Both the position numbers and the translations under genes were made by a program. From contig JAQOTA010000071.1 of the NCBI GenBank assembly GCA_029532415.1, forward strand, positions 1,922,001 through 1,986,000: a stretch of 64,000 nucleotides of DNA, given 5' to 3'. Below the pieces are notes generated by a model. That model searched no databases. It had not been told where the DNA came from and worked only from the letters and a program-made list of their open reading frames with translations. The stretch comes from Marasmius tenuissimus. Taxonomy: Eukaryota; Basidiomycota; Agaricomycetes; Agaricales; Marasmiaceae. Positions within the stretch are counted from its first letter, which is position 1. Each line of letters starts with the position of its first letter. This document shows positions 55,207-64,000 of the stretch, piece by piece.

Positions 55207-56154
55207 ATGTCTTCAGAAAATCTTCTAGAGGTATCTTTCATATGTAAAAACTCCAATAGCTCGCTGATATGAATTTGGTTCAGGAAGCTTTGGCATCGTC
55301 CTTCTCTCCCCCACCTCTAAAACGACAGTCATTGGTTCAAGCAACCGAAGCAGCACCTTCAGGGGCAGAAGGAACAACTTCGATAGATGCACCCTCAGAT
55401 TTGAGCTCAGGAGAAGCTGATGTCGAAGCGTGGAAGTCAGAGTACGAAGAACAGGTCAAGGAATGGCGCGCGCAAAACGCAGAGGCCAGAGAGAAAGCTG
55501 AACAGGAAAGAGCACGTTGGGAAGCTATCAGAGAGAAGGAGAAAAATGAAGAACAGTCACATTCCTCACGCGAAGGTTCTGGCTGGCATACCGTCTCCGA
55601 ACAGCCAAGTCTTGCGGCATCTGCAAATTTCCCAATCTCGGGTTCCCCGAGCCCTGCGGACGTTCGCGACCTGGTTTCTGGAGAGCCACAGGGACATGTA
55701 CGTTCTGTGATACCGAACCTCAGCTAACGAACTGAACTGAACTTTGTGTGAATAGGCTGGATCTTCGTCTGCTACGAATCCGGAGCGACACGATACCTGG
55801 GAGGACTTACCATCAGAAATGACTTCCTCATTTCCATCTATGTCCTTCCCATCGGACGAGCATTCGTCGTCACCGGAGCACCAGAAGCTGCCGTCAAATG
55901 AAGCTCCTCGTCCTCCACTTACCGCAACAGCCGCCGTCTTCGATTCGTCACTTACAACGGGTACGAGGGTAAAGGCACTCTGCGCGTCTCTCGCCATCAA
56001 CCTTGTGCTTCCCTTCGTGAACGGGGTCATGCTAGGATTCGGAGAGATTTTCGCCAAGAACGTTGTACTTCGTTGGTTGGGATGGAATACATACGGTCCA
56101 CCCGGTTCGGTGGCGTCCTCATTGGGTCTCCGGTCCAACAGAAGGGAGCGGTAG
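55207..56154 (+). CDS. MIM1: Mitochondrial import protein Mim1/Tom13
   Basis: Outer-membrane protein that inserts helical proteins, including TOM subunits. ATG at 55207 (MSSENLLE) joins over a 53-nt intron to EALASSFSPPPLKRQ. A second intron lies near 55700-55757. The N-terminal 200 residues are acidic and disordered with a Glu-rich coiled coil (AEQERARWEAIREKEKNEEQ). The family signature is at the C-terminus: TTGTRVKALCASLAINLVLPFVNGVMLGFGEIFAKNVVLRWLG, including the membrane helix. It ends NRRER with TAG at 56154. The long N-terminal extension compared with yeast Mim1 is typical of basidiomycetes, from memory. Confidence 0.87.
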
Positions 56155-56296
56155 GATGGAAGGCTTCTGTGATATTCTGCGATTCATTATCGTAGCCGTC
56201 TTACGACCAAACTAGGTACTAGTACATGTTACCATTGTACGTACAGGTTCAACGAGTCCCAGGCAAGATTTACACATGTGAAGGAAAGAAGAACCT

Positions 56297-58740
56297 TCAA
56301 AGCCGTACGTTGCGCGGCATTGAGCGCAATGCTTGCCTGACCCCCAGGTCGCCTATGATGTCTTCCGCTGTTGGAAGAAGTATTAGTGACTCAGATCAGA
56401 TATAAATTGCGTATGATTGGTTCTTGCCTCCACCACCAACCCTGAGTGGCGGGAAATGTGAGCTAACAAGTCCACGGAAGGGTGGTAGGCTTTGACTCAC
56501 GCGTCTATGAGCAAAGTGCGATGGAACTTCGCTGAATTGAGTGATACAACGCGTGGACGAAGAAGGTAGAAACATACATGTTCGATGTGCTTTCCCATCC
56601 CAGTGCGAGTGATACCGCGACCACCAAAGATCTAAAATGGGGTTAATCGAAATCATGGGGTCCCGGTAGATACAGCTTGCCTGCACCGCGTCTCTCGCTG
56701 TATCTTGGCCGGCTTTCGAAGCGTGCATCTTGAGGAACGCGATTTGACTGTTTAAACACATGTGTCAGGTCAGTACAAGTAGAACAGGATCAAATCTGGA
56801 GCGAAAACCGATTACCCGGCTAGAAGAGTTGCTTGTTGAGTGCTGTTCATTCTTGTCATCTGATACGTTACATTCTCAAGCCAGTTTTGTTCACTCTCTA
56901 CGCGAGCTATCATCGCCGCCAGTTTGGAACGAATGACCGCCTGTGATATCAGTGGCTTGCCGAACACCTTACGCTGGACTGCCCATCTAAGAAGGAACAT
57001 CAGTAGGTTTTGATTTGTTGTCAGGTGGATGGAAGTCGAGACGGTGAAGTCTTACTTGAAACATTCTTCCACAATGGCACGTTGAGTTGCGATGTGGCCG
57101 CATGCCATTGCCCATCTTCAAACGAATCAGAAGTCAGGTTCAACATTTGAAAGTTGGAGCAGGGATTTCGACCTACCGCTCATGGTTGAAGTTGCTCAAT
57201 ATAATTCTCAGACCATCGGTCCTTGGTCCAAGCACATGGGCGTCCGGAACGAACACATCGTCGAAGGTGATGAAAGCCGTGCCTGCAGCAGTCGAGTAGG
57301 ACGTGTGGATGAGTCGCGTCTGAATTCCCTCTCCTCTTTCAATCAAGAGAACAACGATCCCGCCTTCCTCTTCATTCTTGCAAGCAGTAACGAAATAATC
57401 CGCGAATGTTCCATTCGTGATCCATTTCTGTGAAGATTTGAGATCCGTTTCAGATTTGGTACAACGAAGAAACTCTGGGTTGGCCTTACCTTACTGTCCC
57501 GAGTAATAGAAATAAGTGCACATGTCGGGGTGGGAGAAGTTGTGTAGACTCACCTGCCGTTCACTATCCAACCTCCCTGAGTTTTAGTTGCTCGCGTGCG
57601 GATACCAGCAACGTCACTACCAGCGTAGGCTTCGGTAACGGCCAAACTGAGAAATTTCTCTCCTGCAAAAACTTGCTTTACGATTCTGTCCCGTATCTCG
57701 GGTCTGGCGTACTTCATGATGGGTGGTAAAGCTGTGATCACGAGGTTGAGTGTTTGGAACAAATAGTCAAAAAACCTCTCCTGACCGATAAAGGTCCCAC
57801 CGGCCAAACCGTCTGAGTAGCCTCTTGCATGGAGTCGGGAACCCTCCTGAATCATCACGAGCTCGTGGAAGCAATCGAACTTTTGAGTTGAGCCTATGGG
57901 GTGAACACCAGGAAGCCGCGAAAAGAATCTTAACATCACACACCTCTTCGGGTTTGACTACGCCGTCGAGAAGTGTAAGTCCTTTGAGATGCGGACCAGG
58001 TCCCAGAGCCATCGCAGGAAGGTTCAAGCGGGCGCGAGCTTCAAAAATGTGCTTAGACACGCGTTTACCGTCCTCTTCTCGAGCTTGAGCGTCTGGGAAA
58101 ACGACTTCCTCGTTGAATTTGCGCATTGCTTGTTGTACGCGACGATGACTCTGAAAGAGAAGTATTCTTGAGCCTGAAGCCACGCTCCCCAAGGTTGGAG
58201 CGACACTCACTTCATTGTAGTAAGGACTGTAGTAGCCTTTAGACAACCAAGTCGGCTCTGCGAAGGGAACCTCGCTAATGGAGCCTGTCGGGGGTTTGGT
58301 GATTTGAGGTTCCTCTCCCTGGATAACTCCAATCTTCAATCGCGAGTACTGTGGTTTCGCCAGTACTTCAAAACGATGTAATGCAAAGAAAGCATCTGTC
58401 GCATCCTGGCCGGCTGTATAGCGGGTCCCGAAGTATTCAGGCATACGTCATACTGGGCAACAGGTTGGTACGTACCGACTTCATTATCTAGAAGGGCAGC
58501 AAGCCCACCTGGGTGAATCGACGCAAACTTGGAGAGGTCGTATACTGTGGAGTCAATGATTATCCACTGAAGGCCTGATATTTAGTTCTCTTGGGTCTCT
58601 AACGATAGAACAGGCCGAGCGAGACCAACCAAATCGCCATCTTTGTTGTGCTAGCGTCGTGAAGGGTTAGGATTGGGCATTAGCCTCAGTAATGCGGTAC
58701 ACACCCTTGAAACGTCTTCCCTGCTAAACGCTTTGGACAT
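56297..58740 (-). CDS. Cytochrome b5-acyl-CoA dehydrogenase fusion
   Basis: Flavoenzyme with an N-terminal heme domain. It starts MSKAFSREDVSRHNKDGDL at 58740, then WIIIDSTVYDLSKF and the cytochrome b5 heme motif HPGG. The acyl-CoA dehydrogenase part follows: YYSPYYNESH, EVVFPDAQAREEDGKR, FDCFHELVMIQEGSRLHARGYSDGLAGG, SLAVTEAYAGSDVAGIRT, GGWIVNGRKWIT, NFNHERWAIACG, RKVFGKPLISQAVIRSKLA and IFGGRGITRTGMGKHIE. It ends RSMPRNVRL with TGA at 56297. About ten introns. This b5-ACAD fusion is a known fungal family; the electron acceptor and substrate are not settled by sequence. No break found. Confidence 0.9.
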
Positions 58741-59402
58741 TGGTTATGGTAGTAAAGAATAAAGATAGCGCGGAGACTTCGCACTCTCCGCCCAGTATCT
58801 ATCAATTCGGACTGAGAACATCCCTCATAGCCGGTGGCGTAGTCACATGGACAGTACATATTCCCAGTCTACTTACATAGTATTTGCCTTGAGCTTGAGA
58901 ATCATGGGCAACAACCTATCCGCAAATATAAAACGGAAAACGAAAGGCCGTCGTGACTCATACACATGGTCCAGGTTAGCAGTACTGGAGATTCATGCAC
59001 ATGCAAGGCGCGACACATGCGCGTGGTTGAGTTTCCCCACAAACTCTCGAATTTGTACTTATCAAACAACAAATGCATAATTAATCCAACATTATAACGA
59101 CCATATACTGGAAAGAACGGAAACGATGGTGCGGGTATGTGTGAATGCAAGGAGAATCCGTAGTAAGTGCGTATGCTCTAAATATTGTAGCGTGTTGGTA
59201 CTGAAGTCGTAAAAGTGCGGAAATGAAACTGCAAAGAAGGAATGCATGATGAGGGAGGTCCGGATAGATGTGGGCGTCCGAAAAGCGAAGAGAAATGTAG
59301 CTCAAACAAACATATGGACGAAGTCTCCGAAGATAAAATCGCGGCAGAGTGTGATAGGTAACGAGCATACGGTGATCCAAAACGGCAGTCAGGCTTGGAA
59401 GC
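58741..59402. other. Intergenic between b5-ACAD start and the next minus-strand stop
   Basis: About 660 bp. No gene; probably the b5-ACAD promoter plus the 3' UTR of the upstream minus-strand gene. Confidence 0.4.
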
Positions 59403-62400
59403 TTAATCTCTCCTCCTGGCACCAACAAGAGCACCCCCGATCCCAGCTCCATACGCATAAGTGTCGCCAGAGCTGCCACTGATGAGTACCACAAACCATC
59501 CGAACATTGCCATCAGGAATCGAACCATCCACGCAGGATCAGCACCAAGTCCCAATCCCGGTCGCAATTGCATTGCCAAAGCGATGTCAATAGGCGAGCG
59601 AGTGGTTGTTCGACGCTTGGCTGACGTCGCAGGAACGACAAGAGAAGTCGAAGTACCCTTAGCATCAGAATCGGCTTTCTTTTCCACCTCAGCCGTAGTG
59701 TTCTCCGCGGGAGTAGAGGTAAGTTTGACTGGAGCGTCCACAGGGAAGGCACCTGGGACGGGCTCGGTCGATATTATCGGCGAAGAGGCTGTATCATCAT
59801 GAGAAGGAGGGGTTGGCGATGGCGCCTCAGGCTCGATCATCACGGTTGGAGTCTCAATAGCCTTAACCTCCTCCTCCTTCACTTCCTCCAGCTCTGCGCC
59901 AGCCTCAACCTCAACCGTTTCCTCTTTCAGGGTCTTTTCCTCCTTCAGGATCTGTTCCTCCTTCACCTTTCCTACCTTCCTTCGCCTAACAGTGTCCCAA
60001 TTCTCGTCATTCCTCTTCGCGCCTAGATCACCCATACTCTTCTTAGCACTCAAAGTGTTCGCCCCATTGGCATGGATGCCAAGGGGAGGCATATCAGCAG
60101 CGCGCATACTCCACGCAGGCCGGTTGGTTATGTTCGACAAGCCACTTAGACGCGGGCTGGAAGGTGGAGACGCTGGTGGTGTGGGAATTTGATGGGGAGA
60201 AAGCGAGGGAGGTGAAGGCGATAAGGCCATAGGAGAGGTAGAGATGGGGTGGATGTCCAGCACATCAAAGGTAGGAAATTTGCTCGGGGGAGCCAATGGT
60301 AAAGGTAGATCAGGAAGAGGAAGTAGGTCCGGATCAGGGAACATCTCTTGGGGCACATCGCCCTGGCCTCCAAGTAGGAAAGCCTCTGGGGCGTCATCAT
60401 GGGCTTCGATATCCGATTCCGCCTCCTCAACTTCCAACTCAGCCATAGGCTCTAAACCACTCGTTTCCACCTCTGGTAGGGTACCATGCTCGGACGGCAC
60501 AGGCGAGGGAGGTAAAGAAACTTTGACAGAAGCCATGGGTATAACGCCAGTCTCAGCCTCACCACCCGCCTCGGGAAGGAAAGGATCTTCCAGTGGTGGT
60601 AAGCCAGACAGGCCGTGCGCCTCGTTGACCGCCGGTAGCCCAGCCAGATAAGTTACATCGTCGAGTTCGTCGTCAAGTTCGTTCAAGTCGTGAATGTGTT
60701 CGTTAATAACCTTCTGTTTGTCCTGCTCCCTCCCAGCTATGTCCTCGGCAGTGAGCTTGAGGTCCCAGTCCTGTCGTTCCTCAACGAAGGCGGTTTCCAG
60801 TTCCGGTCCCCCTAGTCTTTGCTCGTGGGTTTCCGGAGCGATGATAATGGGCGACGGAGGCAATAAGGAATCACCCGGCCCACCGATTGGAGCAAGTGTG
60901 GTGTCAACCATCTCGATGGTCTCACTGGACGCCTTCTCAACCATAACAGCTGAATCAGATTCGGACGAAGGAGAAATGGAGAGGACGACACTCAAAGGTC
61001 TTCCGACCATAAGTCTCCCCTCCGATTTCAGTACCTCATCAACCACATCCCCCTCTGTGCTCTTCTCGCGTTGAATGATGCCCCCAGCGACATGCATGGC
61101 CTTACCCCAGGCAATGTCCCTCTCGCCTTCGTCGCCACCTTCGGGAGTCCCGCATGCTAAATCCTGTGCCTTCAAAGGTTGGGAAATAAGCGGAAGGGCA
61201 AGAGGCTTGATGTCCTGAGACTCAATGCCGGCCTTGGGTGCAATAGCTCGTGGCGAGAAATCGATCAGATTAGCCTCGGGGGAAGCAGAGTGAGAACGAC
61301 GATGGTGGGAAGCAACCAGTGGGGGCGGCAATGAGGGATGTGGTGGGGGTGTGCGAGGAACTTCGATGTCAAACGCCCAGGCTGAGGTATGAGTTGCAGG
61401 TGGCGCAACGCGTTGATTCGCGCTCCCAGACGTCTTGAACTGGTCCAGCGACGCGGCTGAAGATAGAAGGTCGATCAAAACAGAGTCAGAATGACAGGGG
61501 ATGAATGGGGTGCTGGGCGAGGAGTGCCATAAAGGATAAACATCGCGGCCTTCCTCGCGCTGGCGGGAAGGGGATAAATGTATGAGCGTCTCGTCTTCGT
61601 TGTTGTCATAGTCGCGGTAAGGCTCGTCATGGAGAGAGAAAAGATAGTCGTGATCCAGTTCCGGCTCAGACACAAAGAACGGGCGACGAAGTGGGGTAGG
61701 TACACTGGCGTATCGCTTCTTGTGAGACCTTTCCAGGTCCAAGCTGGTACTTCTTCGCTTCACTTTGGAACCGGGTGAGAAGCCCACATGTTGAACGGGG
61801 GACTTGGGTCGCTCGAATTCACGGCTGAGCCTACCCTGTGACCACGGAGCCGAGACCGGAGAATGCGGACGCGGTGACAAAACTGAATGAAGCGAAGTTG
61901 CGGACAACGACCTGGGTATGTTCGGAGAAGTGCGTGGAAGAGGCGGAGGGATAGGAAGATCCCTAAACCTTGGACTGATTGTGGCGGTAGTGGTAGGGAG
62001 AAGCTCAACATTGTGGTCCAACATATGACCTGCTTGACGTGTTCTTCGTCTTTGTCTCCACTTTGCAATCCGCATACTGATGAACCCTATAATTGCCAGA
62101 ATCGTTGAATAACTTAGCACAGGGAATATCGCTGTGTAGCTCGATGGCTGCAATGCCATAGCCATAATCGGGGACGGTGATGAGCCAGAGTGTGACACGT
62201 TGGTGAAGTGCGATTCGGCAGGTGGTACCACAGCTCGTGGGGCCAGGTCGGCCGCAGTCTGTGACGAGGTACGGTCAAGGCGATCAGGTAGCGAGCTGTA
62301 GCAAGGTCAATACTGTACAGTCAATGTTATTAAGAGATATAACTCACCTCCCGCTCAATACCAGCTCGAATAAATCGTTCTGTGGTCTAGGTAACCGGTC

Positions 62401-62620
62401 AAATTAGTTCCTGAACCCTTCCGCAACGAGATACCAACCTGGGGACACCAGAAGACTGCTGTGCCAGCTCAGCATAGTCTTGTCTGCGAGGTCATTCAGC
62501 AAGCTTGACACGCTTCATGAACAAGTCCACGTACGATTCGGACGCCAATGGAGGGAGTAGAGGCGTTGAGGAGGTGACCAGAACCCAGGATACCAGAGCC
62601 AAATACCATAGAGCGAACAT
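59403..62620 (-). CDS. Large disordered membrane protein with signal peptide (about 1,000 aa)
   Basis: Three short 5' exons, too small to stand out, give a signal peptide MFALWYLALVSWVLVTSSTP from ATG at 62620, then SQDYAELAQQSSGVPRPQNDLFELVLSG and SSLPDRLDRTSSQTAADLAPRAV. This joins in frame to the long last exon (62231-59403). A membrane segment SYSTILAIIGFISM is followed by basic KWRQRRRTRQ, then about 750 Pro/Ser/Glu-rich residues. The C-terminus is hydrophobic (DPAWMVRFLMAMFGWFVVLISGSSGDTYAYGAGIGGALVG). Short ectodomain, one or two membrane passes, long cytosolic tail. No family recognised; repeated SPR/SPS motifs suggest phosphorylation. Confidence 0.72.
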
Positions 62621-62982
62621 GTTTGGAGGGAAAGGTGAGGAACGGATTCAAGCTGACATGGTAATAAAGAAAGCCGTGCTATTACGGGTTTGCCGAGCTC
62701 GCAGTTGGCATGAGGGAATCGTGTGTTCCGACACGTGGTTCCCGAAAGAGAAACGGGCAGTCTGCAGCGCAGCTGATATGAATCCATTTTAACTTGAAAG
62801 GCTCTGCAAACTGTCTGCAAACGAGCTCCAATGCAGCCGTTCTGCATGCATTAAATTCGTGTAATTGAGAATGGAAGTGTATGTCAAGGTGTTAAAGGCG
62901 CAGAAGCGCCCAAATTGAGCGATGCGGCCAAACTCGCGCAAATAGCCTCTCAATCTCTGGCCACCACCATCTCCATCTCATA
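62621..62982. promoter_or_regulatory. Divergent promoter region of the membrane protein and BuGZ genes
   Basis: 362 bp between opposite start codons (62620 minus, 62983 plus). No clear TATA box was found; CCACCACCATCTCCATCTC lies just before the plus-strand ATG. Confidence 0.4.
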
Positions 62983-64000
62983 ATGGCAAAGAAGAAAAAC
63001 AAGCAGGTTCGTTCTATGAAGCGTTCTCCCATCCTTGCTCTAATCCTTTCTAGGTCCTTCGCCCATGGTGCTGGTACTGTGAACGTGAATTCGAAGATGA
63101 AAAAGGTCCCTTGCAACCCTTTTTCAAACGAGAATTGCACTGACCAGCCCTCCATAGTCCTCATGCAACATCAAAAGGCCAAACACTTCAAATGCGGGAT
63201 GTGTCCAAGAAGATTAAATACAGCCGGAGGTCTTGCTGTTCACATACAGCAAGTGCATAAATTGGAAGCTGAGAAGTGCGCACGTTACAACTACCTTTTG
63301 TTGCTCGTTCAAACTGACAAACATGTGCAGCTTACCTCGGATTGAAAATGCTCTACCAGGTCGCGATGGATATGAGGTTGAGATCTTTGGAATGGAGGGT
63401 ATTCCTGCTCCAGATGTCGCAGACTATAAGCGTCGTAAAGAAATTGAGCTCGGTTTAGCTGCCGGTTCGATATCTCAGCCTCCAGCCAAACGACCTAAAA
63501 CCGAGAATAGACCATTGACCGAAGACGAACTCAAGGCAGCCCTTGAGGCACACAAGGCACTGATGGGGGCTAACAACGAAACGACTCCTGTGACCGATGG
63601 TAGCACCGGAGGCGTTTACGGTGCCCCACCTCAGGCCTACGCAGCGCCCCCGACCCCCGCACCCCCAATAACTCCTGTGCCGGGAATGGCTCCTCCACCG
63701 CCCGGCATTTCACCTCCCCCCTTCATGCCTCCACCTGGTATGGGTATGCCCGGTCAACCTCCATTCATGCCGCCCCCGGGAATGCCTGGTTTCCCCCCTG
63801 GGTAAGTTACACTCACCATCTTCTAGCCTTAGCTAAACGTGTATCTGCTCCAGGCCACCTCCTCCAGGATTCCCGATGCCACCGGGATTTCCTCCTCCAG
63901 GTATGATGCCTCCGCCTGGTATGTCTCCACCTCCCGGAATGTTTGGAGGCCCTCCACCTCCTGGAGTTGGTAGACCACCCATGGGACCCCCTCCTACCTT
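62983..64000 (+). CDS. BuGZ/ZNF207-like zinc-finger protein, 5' part, cut by right edge
   Basis: Starts MAKKKNKQ at 62983. Two short introns (63008-63054, about 63106-63157) and one near 63283-63333 split the zinc-finger region, which reads [52 protein letters not shown], then [28 protein letters not shown]. This is the signature of BuGZ (ZNF207), two C2H2 fingers that bind microtubules and the Bub3 spindle-checkpoint protein in animals. An Ala/Lys helix ([16 protein letters not shown]) and a Pro/Gly/Met-rich low-complexity tail follow and continue past 64000. A Bub3-binding GLEBS motif was not seen and would lie downstream, if present. Confidence 0.88.

Noticed and set aside
1..64000. CRISPR array, phage, bacterial-type defence system or tRNA/rRNA genes
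   Set aside because: The window is intron-rich eukaryotic DNA; no regularly spaced repeats, cloverleaf or rRNA core sequence was recognised by eye.

Overview
The window is nuclear DNA of a filamentous basidiomycete, most likely an Agaricomycete. Nearly every gene is split by many 45-65 nt introns with GTRNGT donors and YAG acceptors. A KDZ-type transposase with fungal CxC5/CxC6 cysteine clusters is present, as are four cytochrome P450 genes, one of them CYP63-like. I name no species.

Left part (1-19.7 kb): the 5' part of a peroxisomal multifunctional beta-oxidation gene (Fox2 type, minus strand) is cut by the left edge. Next on the same strand is a broken secreted-type zinc metalloprotease gene with tectonin-like repeats. 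It is split by a 9,166-bp Ty1/Copia LTR retrotransposon with 519-bp LTRs (no difference seen by eye), a 5-bp target duplication, one long gag-pol frame and a copia-like half-tRNA primer site. Then come a KDZ-related transposase gene and a nonautonomous inverted-repeat element. This is the repeat-rich, accessory part of the window.

Middle (19.7-46 kb): two NmrA-like NAD(P)-binding paralogs in inverted orientation enclose a membrane-anchored heparinase-like gene and a damaged P450 gene. Conserved housekeeping genes follow: RRP42 (exosome) and a Xaa-Pro peptidase share a 76-bp divergent promoter. After these lie a zinc alcohol dehydrogenase, a tandem P450 pair, a CCDC174-like protein and a CYP63-like P450.

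Right part (46-64 kb): ordinary gene-dense euchromatin. It holds a Ser/Thr-rich single-pass membrane protein, the molybdopterin synthase small subunit, a tail-anchored RING protein, an XLF/NHEJ1 homolog, a small Cys-rich protein, the mitochondrial import factor Mim1/Tom13, a cytochrome b5-acyl-CoA dehydrogenase fusion, a large disordered membrane protein, and a BuGZ-like zinc-finger protein that runs off the right edge.

Gene models were assembled by eye from splice signals and family conservation; ends are exact where a start or stop codon is given, and internal exon edges are approximate. I saw no rRNA, tRNA, CRISPR or prokaryote-like operon. No clear new multi-gene system was found. The most unusual items are the roughly 800-residue extra segment in the Copia polyprotein, the inverted paralog pair around a degraded P450, and the inverted-repeat element abutting the KDZ gene.
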